Notes under the pieces: generated by a model
Database searches by the model: none
Seen by the model: the letters and a program-made list of their open reading frames with translations, nothing else
Told to the model about the DNA's origin: nothing
Part shown: piece by piece, positions 1-7,683 of the stretch
Position numbering within the stretch: position 1 is the first letter of the stretch
How the letters are laid out: the number at the start of each line of letters is the position of its first letter
From: Paenibacillus vini
GTDB lineage: Bacteria > Bacillota > Bacilli > Paenibacillales > Paenibacillaceae
Direction of reading: 5' to 3'
DNA: 64,000 nt
Assembly (NCBI RefSeq): GCF_018403325.1
Contig: NZ_BOSL01000017.1
Coordinates: 1-64,000 of the forward strand
Program-made: the position numbers and the translations under genes

Positions 1-322
1 TAGTTACGGTTTTGCCGCCTGCCGTCTCTTTAATCGTAGCAACGCGCCCATTGCCGTCATACGTGATTATCGTAGCCTTAACGACCGCCGAGCCGTCTTT
101 TTCCTCGACCTTTGTCAATCGGCCCGCTGTATAGGTGAGATGCGTCGACCGCGTATCAATCGGAAAATTGAGCGCCGTACCACTATTGACCGTCTTGTTA
201 TCGGTACCTGCCGCAACGATCTGCTCGTCCAGGATGTCGGCATTAGCGTTAAGCACGGCAATATCAAACGGCTCGTTATAGGCGTATTTACCGAGCCCAA
301 GCCGCGGTGTATAACTAGGCAT
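1..322 (-). CDS. Tail fibre-like protein, N-terminal part (cut by window edge)
   Basis: An open frame on the minus strand starts at the ATG at 322 and runs off the left edge, so only about 107 residues are visible. It begins MPSYTPRLGLGKYAYNEPFD and is preceded by a good ribosome binding site (AAGGAGG, 331-337). Its ATG overlaps the stop of the upstream YmfQ-like gene (ATGCCTAG), so the two are translationally coupled. The C-terminal visible part contains a YD-repeat-like stretch (ITYDGNGRVATIKETAGG). In PBSX-like phages the gene after the xkdU homologue encodes a tail-fibre or receptor-binding protein. That role is inferred from position; the sequence itself is not diagnostic. Confidence 0.7.
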   Translation of the reverse strand, partial: MPSYTPRLGLGKYAYNEPFDIAVLNANADILDEQIVAAGTDNKTVNSGTALNFPIDTRSTHLTYTAGRLTKVEEKDGSAVVKATIITYDGNGRVATIKETAGGKTVT

Positions 323-980
323 TGTACAGCCCTCCTTTAATGTCTGCGACCGTGTACCCGGCCAGATTAGCGTTTGTGGTGTGTAGTAGATCGCCCCAGG
401 TGACGATTACAGCGTTTTTAAACTCGTAGGCCAGGTGCGCCGGGATGACCTCGCCAACAGCTCGCTTAGCATCGGCAAAACTCTTTGGTACGCCAATGTT
501 GTCTAAAAACGTAAATGTAACGGTGTAATGCGGGTAATCCACGGCTATATCAACGTCCAGTCCGGTAAATGACCGGATCAGATCGCGCAGCACTTTTTCT
601 GTCGTTGTCTCGCTGCCTCGGAGTTTGGCGAGGATCACCGGCCGGCGCTCTGTAAATGGACGGCGCAGGAATTCCGCCTTTTCGAGCGTCTCCCATGTGT
701 AGACCTCTAAGTCGCCAAGCGTAAGGTCGCTATCCTCCACGGCCGCCCATGTGAGCTGACCGCGCGGGTTAATGGGGAGACCGAAGATGCGCTCCCAGCG
801 CGCTAATCCCCACGTCGCCGACTCAACGTAGAATTGCGCCAGCACACCGTCAATCTCCGCACGTAGCCGCGCAACCTCCTCCGCTTCCCGGTCCGTTATA
901 TTCGTCGCGACCGGCATCTCGTCGTAATATCGCGGCAAGTAATCGCGCATATCTCGCTTAATCTCCGCTAAAGTCCTCAC
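315..980 (-). CDS. Phage tail protein, XkdU/YmfQ (DUF2313) family
   Basis: A 221-residue protein of the size and position of B. subtilis PBSX XkdU and Mu-like YmfQ. The family caps or trims the baseplate wedge in contractile tails. The N-terminus (LPRYYDEMPVATNITDREAEE) and the mid-region ending in a compact alpha/beta domain (VDIAVDYPHYTVTFTF, about residues 145-165) fit the family. Its start overlaps the stop of the baseplate J gene by 4 bases (977-980), and its stop overlaps the tail-fibre start, so it lies inside a tightly packed tail operon. Confidence 0.8.
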   Translation of the reverse strand: MRTLAEIKRDMRDYLPRYYDEMPVATNITDREAEEVARLRAEIDGVLAQFYVESATWGLARWERIFGLPINPRGQLTWAAVEDSDLTLGDLEVYTWETLEKAEFLRRPFTERRPVILAKLRGSETTTEKVLRDLIRSFTGLDVDIAVDYPHYTVTFTFLDNIGVPKSFADAKRAVGEVIPAHLAYEFKNAVIVTWGDLLHTTNANLAGYTVADIKGGLYNA

Positions 981-2035
981 GCGGTCACCACCGCCACATC
1001 GCCCAGCACCGCAACTTGTCCGTCTCCGACCGCTATGTTCGCGGTGCCACCATTAAGCCGGATGTCCGCGTAATCAATCACGCCGGGCACGTCGAGTATT
1101 ACGTTAGCCACTCGCGTTACACGAATGAGCGGATCAGCAAACGCAAGCGTCCGAAGATAGTCGCGCACTCCCGACGCTACTTGCGCTTGCACATCCGGCA
1201 ATTGCGTACCGGCCGCAAGCGTCACCTTTGCCGCAACATTGACCGGTACCTCCGCAGCGCCAGCCACCGTTACGTCAGCGCCAACCGGAGCGATCGGCCG
1301 TATATGTGCGTCAACAGCGGCGACAATCGAAGGGTCCGGCGCGGTTTTATCAGCGTCTATTAGCACGACTTTTACGGTGCCGGGTCCGTCCCAAATCGGA
1401 TAGACGCGCGCATCAGATACGCCGGGTACTTCGAGCGCCCACTGCCGGTATTGATTCGCGTTACCGGACGTAGCCGGCCGAAATGCCCGCTCAAAATAGC
1501 GCGCCTTTAACGATGCGTCCGATTCCGTGTCGACGCCGCCCTCGAAATGTGCAGCGTTACTTACCGCAACAATCCCGACAAGATCGCCGATCATCGTAGT
1601 GATTGCGCCAGCCCCGACATTGCCCGCTACGCCACCTCCCTGCGCCTCTGCCGCGACTGTAACTGAGCCACCGCTGATTGTCGCATCCGCCGTTGTTACG
1701 AAATAGACCGGAGTGTCGCCGCCCGTAGATGCAAGCGTCCCGCGCGGAATCGGCGTTCCGTCCGGCCCAGTAAACGTCAGCGAACCGGTTGCCTTTACCG
1801 CAGGCTTCCGGGTCAATCCGTATTCCTTGGCGCGCATATCGAGATACGCACCGTATGTCGTATCCGCGAATCCGAACGCCAGAACGTTGTCGAGCTCCGC
1901 GTATGCTTGCGTCAGTTCGATCGCGGCTGGCGAAAGCAAATCGTAAGTGACCGAGCCTTGCCGCTTATCAATGTCCGCAGGCGATGCGCCGAGCATCCGG
2001 TCGAGTATCGCAACCTTCGTTTGATATTCGTACAC
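977..2035 (-). CDS. Baseplate J-like protein (XkdT family)
   Basis: A 352-residue baseplate wedge protein of the baseplate J / gp47 / XkdT family, which forms the spokes linking the tail hub to the fibres. The central region carries the typical GGVDTESDASLKARYFERAF segment (about residues 165-190). It is followed by beta-rich repeats with PGVSDARVYP, a hallmark of the family. The start ATG at 2035 overlaps the stop of the DUF2634 gene by one base, and the order xkdS-xkdT-xkdU is conserved. Confidence 0.9.
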   Translation of the reverse strand: MYEYQTKVAILDRMLGASPADIDKRQGSVTYDLLSPAAIELTQAYAELDNVLAFGFADTTYGAYLDMRAKEYGLTRKPAVKATGSLTFTGPDGTPIPRGTLASTGGDTPVYFVTTADATISGGSVTVAAEAQGGGVAGNVGAGAITTMIGDLVGIVAVSNAAHFEGGVDTESDASLKARYFERAFRPATSGNANQYRQWALEVPGVSDARVYPIWDGPGTVKVVLIDADKTAPDPSIVAAVDAHIRPIAPVGADVTVAGAAEVPVNVAAKVTLAAGTQLPDVQAQVASGVRDYLRTLAFADPLIRVTRVANVILDVPGVIDYADIRLNGGTANIAVGDGQVAVLGDVAVVTA

Positions 2036-2448
2036 TATACCGTCACCTCCATTTGCAACGTGTCATCCGCAGTATCAACGTAAAAAGAGACGGATAACAC
2101 ATCCGCCTCCTTCGTAATTTTAAAGTTATATACTCGCTCGATCCGATCATCGTAAATGAGCGCCTCCTCGATAACGCGCGGTATCTCCGACTCCATGAGC
2201 GCTCGAGTCGCGTTTTGACCGATTAAATCGTCGAGCTCGCACCCGTACTCGTCGTCGTATACCGCGAATCGGAAACGCGCCGTCTTAATCGCCTTGATCA
2301 CGAACTGCTTGAGCGCGGCCTTACCGTCGATAATTCCGCCCATTGAGCCGGATTCAAAGTCGAGCGCATACGTCCGGAGTGGTTCCGGTTCGTTTGCCGC
2401 GTTAAATTCTTCCGTTATATCAACGGGTTCCAGCGGACTTAACGCCAT
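2035..2448 (-). CDS. Phage tail protein, XkdS (DUF2634) family
   Basis: A 137-residue protein matching the size and position of PBSX XkdS, a gp25-like baseplate wedge component. Recognisable features are the central TYALDFESGSMGGIIDGKAAL segment and the YDDEYGCELDDLIGQ motif around residues 65-80, followed by a beta-rich end (KITKEADVLSVSFYV). It sits between the DUF2577 gene (2 bases away) and baseplate J. Confidence 0.85.
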   Translation of the reverse strand: MALSPLEPVDITEEFNAANEPEPLRTYALDFESGSMGGIIDGKAALKQFVIKAIKTARFRFAVYDDEYGCELDDLIGQNATRALMESEIPRVIEEALIYDDRIERVYNFKITKEADVLSVSFYVDTADDTLQMEVTV

Positions 2449-2450
2449 AC

Positions 2451-2789
2451 TTACGCACCCCCGATCCGGTCGAGTATTACGTAATTTTGGCCGGCGCCGT
2501 AAGAAACGATGATAACGCGGTCGCCCGCTTTCAATGCGTCCTCGAACTCGATTTCGACCGGTGCCGCGCCATTTATCGCCGCCTTGCGCTTATGCTTCGT
2601 CAAGTGCTCGCAGACAATTACGTCGTCCGCGTCGAGGTCGAACGGCTGGCCGTCTACTTTAACGCGAATATCCGGAAGCGGCGCAAGAACCGTCGCGAAC
2701 TCAATGTCAACGTCTTTGTTATAGCCAAGTTCTTGGATGACGTGGCGCAATTTGCTCCGCCCGGCACCTTCGATCATTTCAACGGGCAT
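2451..2789 (-). CDS. Phage protein, XkdR (DUF2577) family
   Basis: A 112-residue protein in the position of PBSX XkdR. It reads as a short OB-like beta protein: VLAPLPDIRVKVDGQPFDLD near residue 35, then a C-terminal half ending in a GDRVIIVSYGAGQNYVILDRI segment, as in DUF2577 proteins. It starts directly after the XkdQ-like stop (2790), so the genes abut. The role is baseplate or hub assembly, known only at family level. Confidence 0.8.
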   Translation of the reverse strand: MPVEMIEGAGRSKLRHVIQELGYNKDVDIEFATVLAPLPDIRVKVDGQPFDLDADDVIVCEHLTKHKRKAAINGAAPVEIEFEDALKAGDRVIIVSYGAGQNYVILDRIGGA

Positions 2790-3782
2790 CTACGCCGCCT
2801 CCTCGTAATTAATTTCCGGCAAGTCATCCGTTTTAGAAAGCGTAACGTCCATCCGGTGCGCGCCGTCTTCGAACGTGTGCTTATCGGCCGTGACGTAATA
2901 GCCGCCGGCCGTTTTGGTCATCGACTCGAACGCGTAGACTGCGGCACCAGCGACTACTTCAACGTTGCCAAGTGCTTCGACCGTGATTTCTTCCCCGACC
3001 TTTGATAATTCCCTTAAACGTTGGCTCGCAAGCTGGTCGAGTTGCGATTTTTTCATATCGGAATCTGCCGTTTCATAATGCTGCATCAATCCATACTTTT
3101 TCGCTGCTGCTGCGTCTTTTGCTGTTGCTGTGATGCGCTTCTTTTCTTCGCCGGCCTCAACCTTAACTGCCGTACGCATATTCTCGATCGAAAGCGACCG
3201 ATTCGCGGATAGTATGTTGACGCCGCGTTCAAGATACCAGCGGACTACTACTTCTTTTCGTTCGCGGAGATACAAAAGACCGCCCTTAGAAGATACGGAA
3301 AACTTTCGGTTGTTTTGTTTGCGTGTCTCTGTTAGCGCGGTCACGATCATGTCCCATAACGTTTTCCCCTGAAAAATAAATTTCGGAATTACATAACCGG
3401 TATTCGCGACCGTCCCGACAGGTATTTCGAACGCCTTACAAATTTCCTTTACGATTGCGCCCGCGGTCATTTTCGTAAACTTCCGCGAGTCGGCATTCTT
3501 CGTTAAATAGACGTTTTCATCGTGAGCGGTTATCATCGCGTCGCCTTTGTCCGAAACACTGTACTCGAAAATTATGCCTCTAAATAATCCCGCGTTGTCC
3601 GAATAAAAGCGGATCTCCTTACCAACTTCGAAAGGCACCGCTTGTTCCTTCCCGTTGAGCGTGTTCGACAACGTTATAGTTAGAGTCCGATGAGGTTTCG
3701 CAACGTCTCCGGACCATTCCGCGGATTTAATGAGCGGCTCAATCCAGTACTTGCCGTCGTATAATACGGTTATTTTCGTCAT
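2790..3782 (-). CDS. Tail hub protein, XkdQ / gpD-like
   Basis: A 330-residue protein in the xkdQ position, between the LysM protein (4-base overlap at 3779-3782) and the DUF2577 gene. XkdQ-like proteins are gpD/gp27-like hubs that join the tail tube to the baseplate spike. The N-terminus (MTKITVLYDGKYWIEPLIKS) and the beta-rich start with a SAEWSGD-x-AKPHRTL-type segment are characteristic. The distal part contains RLRELSKVGEEITVEALGN, typical of the second hub barrel. Confidence 0.8.
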   Translation of the reverse strand: MTKITVLYDGKYWIEPLIKSAEWSGDVAKPHRTLTITLSNTLNGKEQAVPFEVGKEIRFYSDNAGLFRGIIFEYSVSDKGDAMITAHDENVYLTKNADSRKFTKMTAGAIVKEICKAFEIPVGTVANTGYVIPKFIFQGKTLWDMIVTALTETRKQNNRKFSVSSKGGLLYLRERKEVVVRWYLERGVNILSANRSLSIENMRTAVKVEAGEEKKRITATAKDAAAAKKYGLMQHYETADSDMKKSQLDQLASQRLRELSKVGEEITVEALGNVEVVAGAAVYAFESMTKTAGGYYVTADKHTFEDGAHRMDVTLSKTDDLPEINYEEAA

Positions 3783-4453
3783 GACGGAATCACCAGCTTT
3801 TGCCCCGGCTTAATCGCGTTCGGATTTGCGCCAATTACCTTTTTATTTTTCTCGTAAATCTTGCGCCAATCATCGCCCTTTCCGTAGACCTTCGCGGCAA
3901 TCTTAAATAACGAATCGCCGGATTTGACGGTATACGACTTCGGGGTCTCGCGTGTAGACGGTCGAGCAGCCGCCAATTTCGGCATAGTCACGCTGGCCGA
4001 CCCGCTCACGGCGCTGTTATCGCCTTTTTTCGCGACCGTAATAAATACGTACTCCTTCAAATCGAGCGTAAAATAAACGTCGCCGGGCTCCCCGCCGCGT
4101 TCCCCGTATTCAAAATTTCGAATCGTCACCGCGATATTAATCGGCGTGCCCGTAACGATAAAGCGGACAGGTTTTCCGGAGCGTTGCCATCGCTCTATTG
4201 TCGCGACGCATTCGTACGGCTCAACTAACGAAGGAACAGCGCAAAAAGAGGTGTTATGATCGCGCGGAAAAAATGAAGAAAGCGAATACTCGCGCAACTG
4301 GCCGCCGCCAATCACCGTATATTCGCCGAGATTCGTTACGTTGATATCCGTATAGCCGTGCGTAGACGTTACGGAGATAGTATCCGGGTTTACCGGGAGT
4401 TGCAGCGTCTCCGCTCCGTTATTAAACTTGAGCCAAAATTCCGTGATCAACAC
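3779..4453 (-). CDS. LysM-domain tail protein (XkdP family)
   Basis: A 224-residue protein with an N-terminal domain of the kind found in hub-linked tail proteins (LPVNPDTISVTSTHGYTDINV, about residues 18-40). A C-terminal LysM peptidoglycan-binding domain spans about residues 172-223 (YTVKSGDSLFKIAAKVYG ... KPGQKLVIPS). In PBSX-like tails it lies between the tape measure and the hub and probably helps the tail tip engage the cell wall. The gene starts 3 bases after the tape-measure stop. Confidence 0.88.
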   Translation of the reverse strand: MLITEFWLKFNNGAETLQLPVNPDTISVTSTHGYTDINVTNLGEYTVIGGGQLREYSLSSFFPRDHNTSFCAVPSLVEPYECVATIERWQRSGKPVRFIVTGTPINIAVTIRNFEYGERGGEPGDVYFTLDLKEYVFITVAKKGDNSAVSGSASVTMPKLAAARPSTRETPKSYTVKSGDSLFKIAAKVYGKGDDWRKIYEKNKKVIGANPNAIKPGQKLVIPS

Positions 4454-4456
4454 CTC

Positions 4457-6499
4457 CTAGTCCTTCGTTAAATGGAACGCCAACTGACGAGCGATAGCGT
4501 CAATATCGGATTCTTGGCGAACGTGGAACGTATTTCCGGTGATAAGAATCGGCCGCGAACTACCTCCGCCATTTCCGCCGGATTCGCGGTAGGATTGCGC
4601 TTCTGTGCGCGTGAGGACCATTTCGTCTCGGTGCAGTCGCGCAACATAGCCACTGTACGGAACTCTGTCTAGGCCGCCAGCGTGTCCAGGGATTTGTGGA
4701 AATGCGTTATTGGATGGTTTGTTTGGTTTGTTGGGCGGAGAGAGCGGGTTAAGGTATTGTTGAATTGCGCGATTCATATTTTCCGGCGACGGAGTATAAG
4801 GAACGCCCTCATTCTTTTTGTATGGCTGCGGTTTCCCGTTTTCGTCGTAATAGTACCCTTTGTTCGAGCCCCACAAATCTTCTCCCCAAACCTTCGACAA
4901 CACCCGATCGAGCGGATTATCGGCCTGCCAAAGGTTCCAAGAATCAAACATCCCCTTGAAAAAGGAACCTATCGCATCTTTACCGAGAGTCCCCATCATC
5001 TCCGAAATACGCGGGCCATAAGCTTCAAACGAGGTTATGATAAAATCGGCAACAGTCTTTCCTGCGTCCTGTATTTGTTGCTGACCTCCGCCCGCGTACC
5101 ACGTGTCAAACGAGTCCTTGAACTTGTCAAAGACGAATTCAATCTTGCTTTTGACCGTAGTGAGCTTTTGAAATTCCGCGTTTTCCGTAAAGTTGGTTTT
5201 GATATAATTTCGCACTTTACTAGACATCTTTTCAAACGCCGCGGTAATCTGCGGAGTGTATTTCTCCACGAAATCGGCCGCAGAGTTAGCGAAGTCCTTG
5301 ATCAGCGGCATCGCCGGCATGAGTGCGGAAATTTGCAACGTCTCAATCGCGCCCTGGAATTGCTCGACCGCACCGGCAGCGTTGTCCATCTTCTTACGCG
5401 CAACGTCGAGGGCTGTTGTCGTGCTCATGTCCTTGTAAAATTCTTTAACGCCCTTTGATCCAGCCTTGTACAGTGTGGTCGCCGCTTTTACTCCGTCGGT
5501 TCCAAACAGGTCTAAGAATGTCGCCACTCGCTCTTGATTAGACATGTTTTTCGTTATCTGCCGGAGGATTTCTGCAACCTGATCAAGGCTTTTCAAGTTA
5601 CCATTTTCGAAGAATTTATTTGCCTTACCTACGCCTATTCCGAGTCTTTCGAACAGTTCCGCAGCCTTCTCCGTTTGTGGCTGCAGATACATGAGCATCG
5701 ACTTAAAGCTCGTACCTGCGTCCGAACCGTTCTTGAGTCCGTCGTTAGACATCAAACCGATAACTGCGTTAAGATCCCGGAATGACACGCCAGCCATATC
5801 CGCCACACCGCCAGCCGCCGCAATCCCGTACCCAATGCCGCGAATATCGGTCGCCGCAGCGTTCGCCGTGCCCGCGAGTATGTCCGCTACTTGAGCGGCT
5901 GTGAGTCCGTCTTTACGGAACGCGTTAAGAGATGTCGCCATTGTTTCGGCGGCTTCCGTTAGCTCCAATCCACCGGCTGTCGCGAGGTTAAGCGCCGACT
6001 CAAGTCCGCCCGCTTGTACGGCTGCCGGAGTTAGACCGGCTTTGAGAAGTTCTTCGATACCTTGCGCCGCTTCAAGTGCGTTATATTTCGTTGCTGCGCC
6101 CATCTTAAGCGCGAGCGTCTGCATCTTCGCCATTTCCGCATCTGTTGCGCCGGTTAGCGCCTGGATCGATGATAATTGCGCCTCGAAACTCATCGCCTTT
6201 TTGACGCTAGAATAACCGGCGTATACGGCCGTACCTGCGACGGCAAGCGCTCCGAATTTCGCCGCATTCTTCGCGAGATTTCCGAAGGCCGCCGCGCCAG
6301 TTTTCGCCAGTCCGCCGAGCGACTTGCCTGCGTTTTTCGCGGCCTTATCGATGTCGAGAAGCTTGCCGCGAGTTTTATCGCTAGAAGACACGAACTTCCC
6401 GTTTGCGTCACGAAGGCGTCCCGTTGCGTCTCGGTACGTATCCGTCGCTTTTTTGACGCGCTCCATCTGCTTTTCGACCTTTCGCATAGGCGCGGTCAT
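4457..6499 (-). CDS. Tail tape measure protein
   Basis: At least 680 residues, with an Ala/Gly-rich, helix-rich N-terminal half typical of TP901/PBSX tape measures (AGYSSVKKAMSFEAQLSSIQ, then GATDAEMAKMQTLALKMGAATK, about residues 95-140). It sets tail length and is ejected with DNA. The first ATG is at 6499, but the open frame extends upstream to 6530-6536, where tape-measure-like sequence (AFDLVAKLKLVDN) follows a GGGAGGGAGG ribosome site. Only ATT or ATC is available there as a start. True translation may therefore begin at a non-canonical codon directly after the frameshift product's TAA stop. Confidence 0.9.
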   Translation of the reverse strand: MTAPMRKVEKQMERVKKATDTYRDATGRLRDANGKFVSSSDKTRGKLLDIDKAAKNAGKSLGGLAKTGAAAFGNLAKNAAKFGALAVAGTAVYAGYSSVKKAMSFEAQLSSIQALTGATDAEMAKMQTLALKMGAATKYNALEAAQGIEELLKAGLTPAAVQAGGLESALNLATAGGLELTEAAETMATSLNAFRKDGLTAAQVADILAGTANAAATDIRGIGYGIAAAGGVADMAGVSFRDLNAVIGLMSNDGLKNGSDAGTSFKSMLMYLQPQTEKAAELFERLGIGVGKANKFFENGNLKSLDQVAEILRQITKNMSNQERVATFLDLFGTDGVKAATTLYKAGSKGVKEFYKDMSTTTALDVARKKMDNAAGAVEQFQGAIETLQISALMPAMPLIKDFANSAADFVEKYTPQITAAFEKMSSKVRNYIKTNFTENAEFQKLTTVKSKIEFVFDKFKDSFDTWYAGGGQQQIQDAGKTVADFIITSFEAYGPRISEMMGTLGKDAIGSFFKGMFDSWNLWQADNPLDRVLSKVWGEDLWGSNKGYYYDENGKPQPYKKNEGVPYTPSPENMNRAIQQYLNPLSPPNKPNKPSNNAFPQIPGHAGGLDRVPYSGYVARLHRDEMVLTRTEAQSYRESGGNGGGSSRPILITGNTFHVRQESDIDAIARQLAFHLTKD

Positions 6500-6546
6500 A
6501 TTGTCGACGAGCTTTAGTTTCGCTACGAGATCAAAAGCGATAGTAA

Positions 6547-6753
6547 TTACCTCCCTCCCGCATTAATCCGGCGCACTCGTGCTTCGCGTTCAGCCGTCTT
6601 TCGCTCTTTCTCTTCCTCTTCAAAAACGAGCATCATCGACGCGAACATAAACATTTGGTGACGTCGGTCCTTCGCGTAAACTTCGTCGGGCGGAATATGG
6701 TGTCTCTGAAAAATCGCATGCAAAAGAAACGGGACACCGCCCGCCCGAATTAG
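6547..6753 (-). CDS. Tail assembly chaperone, -1 frameshift extension (gpGT-like)
   Basis: This 68-codon open frame has no start of its own. It is entered by a -1 ribosomal frameshift at A AAA AAC (6759-6753), one codon before the stop of the upstream chaperone gene. Translation then reads LIRAGGVPFLLHAIFQRHHI and on through a charged EEEEKERKTAEREARVRR tail, to a TAA at 6547-6549. The arrangement matches the conserved G/GT frameshift of dsDNA tailed phages, where the longer product bridges tape measure and tube subunits. Frame, heptamer and stop were checked by hand. That it is used in vivo is inferred. Confidence 0.8.
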   Translation of the reverse strand, partial: LIRAGGVPFLLHAIFQRHHIPPDEVYAKDRRHQMFMFASMMLVFEEEEKERKTAEREARVRRINAGGR

Positions 6754-7148
6754 TTTTTTGCGTCATCAATAAGCTCTTCCTCATCGTCAAATCCGGAGAG
6801 CTTCATGATCGCGGTCAATACCTTCGCAATCTCGCCCGGCAACAGCGCTTTAGTAACGCAATCCGCCGCGTCCGACGCTCCATAGTGCGCAATCAACGCC
6901 TTGTCCGCGAAGTCCGGATCAACGCATCCTCTCGCGATAAGCACCGCGTTAAACAGTTGAGCGTCGAGTTCCTTCTCGCCTTTCCGCGTCGGGATCGTAG
7001 CTTGATCGCGTGCTCGCGTCATCTCCGCCTGATCCAGCGCCTTGACCGTGAAGTGCGTTTTGAGTCGCGGAATATACACCGTGTCCTGTACGTCAAGAGT
7101 CGCGCCGAGTAACGCTTCGAGTCCGTTTTTAACCGCTGTTTTCGCCAT
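6750..7148 (-). CDS. Tail assembly chaperone (XkdN / gpG-like)
   Basis: A 132-residue protein between the tube and tape-measure genes, in the position of PBSX XkdN and lambda gpG. It has the usual VYIPRLKTHFTVKALDQAEM region (about residues 24-44) and an acidic C-terminus (DDEEELIDDAKN). It coats the tape measure before tube polymerisation. Its last codons contain the A AAA AAC slip site, which produces a longer fusion with the downstream frame. The start ATG at 7148 is preceded by GGAGGATGACATAA. Confidence 0.87.
   Translation of the reverse strand: MAKTAVKNGLEALLGATLDVQDTVYIPRLKTHFTVKALDQAEMTRARDQATIPTRKGEKELDAQLFNAVLIARGCVDPDFADKALIAHYGASDAADCVTKALLPGEIAKVLTAIMKLSGFDDEEELIDDAKN
6753..6759 (-). 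other. Programmed -1 frameshift slippery heptamer A AAA AAC
   Basis: The minus strand reads GCA AAA AAC TAA. The heptamer A-AAA-AAC is exactly in the zero frame (X XXY YYZ) and stands immediately before the zero-frame stop. This is one of the most efficient bacterial slippery sequences, and its position between the two tail chaperone frames is the expected one. Confidence 0.82.
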
Positions 7149-7180
7149 TATTTATGTCATCCTCCGTTATTTTCGAAATT

Positions 7181-7205
7181 AAAAAGCGGAGTCCGAAGAC
7201 CCCGC
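7181..7205 (-). terminator. Hairpin terminator after tail tube gene
   Basis: On the minus strand an 8-bp stem with one mismatch (GCGGGGTC/GACTCCGC), closed by a TTCG tetraloop, is followed by TTTTT. It lies 15 bases downstream of the tube gene stop. It probably reduces expression of the chaperone and tape-measure genes relative to the abundant sheath and tube. Confidence 0.7.
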
Positions 7206-7219
7206 TGCTTTTGCGTTAC

Positions 7220-7669
7220 TTAAGCCGTCGGCCGGAGTTTATCCATGATCTCCGCGCCAGAAAATACGAATGTCAATTCATGCTCGACAATCGCGCCCAC
7301 CTCGTAGTTAATCAACGGAATCTTATCGAACGTGACGTTTTTCAAGCGGACCCGATACGCGCCGAACGATTCGGGATCATCGAGTTTAACGACGAGCTCC
7401 GTAACAAACGGCGAGCTAATATCGTCCATGACCCGCATCGCCTTTTCGATAAACTCGGATGTGACGAGGTAACCGTTAAGCGAGCCGGCCCCTTTAAGCG
7501 TCGTAACTTTACTGCCGAGCCAGCGCGTTCCGGCGAGTTTGATCTCTTCCAGACCGATTTCGATCGTCGCCTCGCAGCCGGTGATATTCGTTAGCCAGTT
7601 ACCGTCTTGATCAAAGACTTGGCCGAAGTTGCCGTTTATTACTTTACTCGCGTCTAAAATTGCTCCCAC
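7220..7669 (-). CDS. Tail tube protein (XkdM family)
   Basis: A 149-residue protein following the sheath gene, as in all PBSX-like modules. It has the family pattern: GAILDASKVINGNFGQVFDQ at the N-terminus, then TNITGCEATIEIGLEEIKLAG around residues 28-50 and GTRWLGSKVTTLKGAGSLNG. XkdM-like proteins stack into the inner tube of the contractile tail. A hairpin terminator follows the stop. Confidence 0.9.
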   Translation of the reverse strand: MGAILDASKVINGNFGQVFDQDGNWLTNITGCEATIEIGLEEIKLAGTRWLGSKVTTLKGAGSLNGYLVTSEFIEKAMRVMDDISSPFVTELVVKLDDPESFGAYRVRLKNVTFDKIPLINYEVGAIVEHELTFVFSGAEIMDKLRPTA

Positions 7670-7683
7670 TATTTATCACCGCC

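Noticed and set aside
4682-5458. 258-codon plus-strand frame inside the tape-measure gene
   Set aside because: Antisense shadow of the tape-measure frame, basic and low-complexity, with no start signals.
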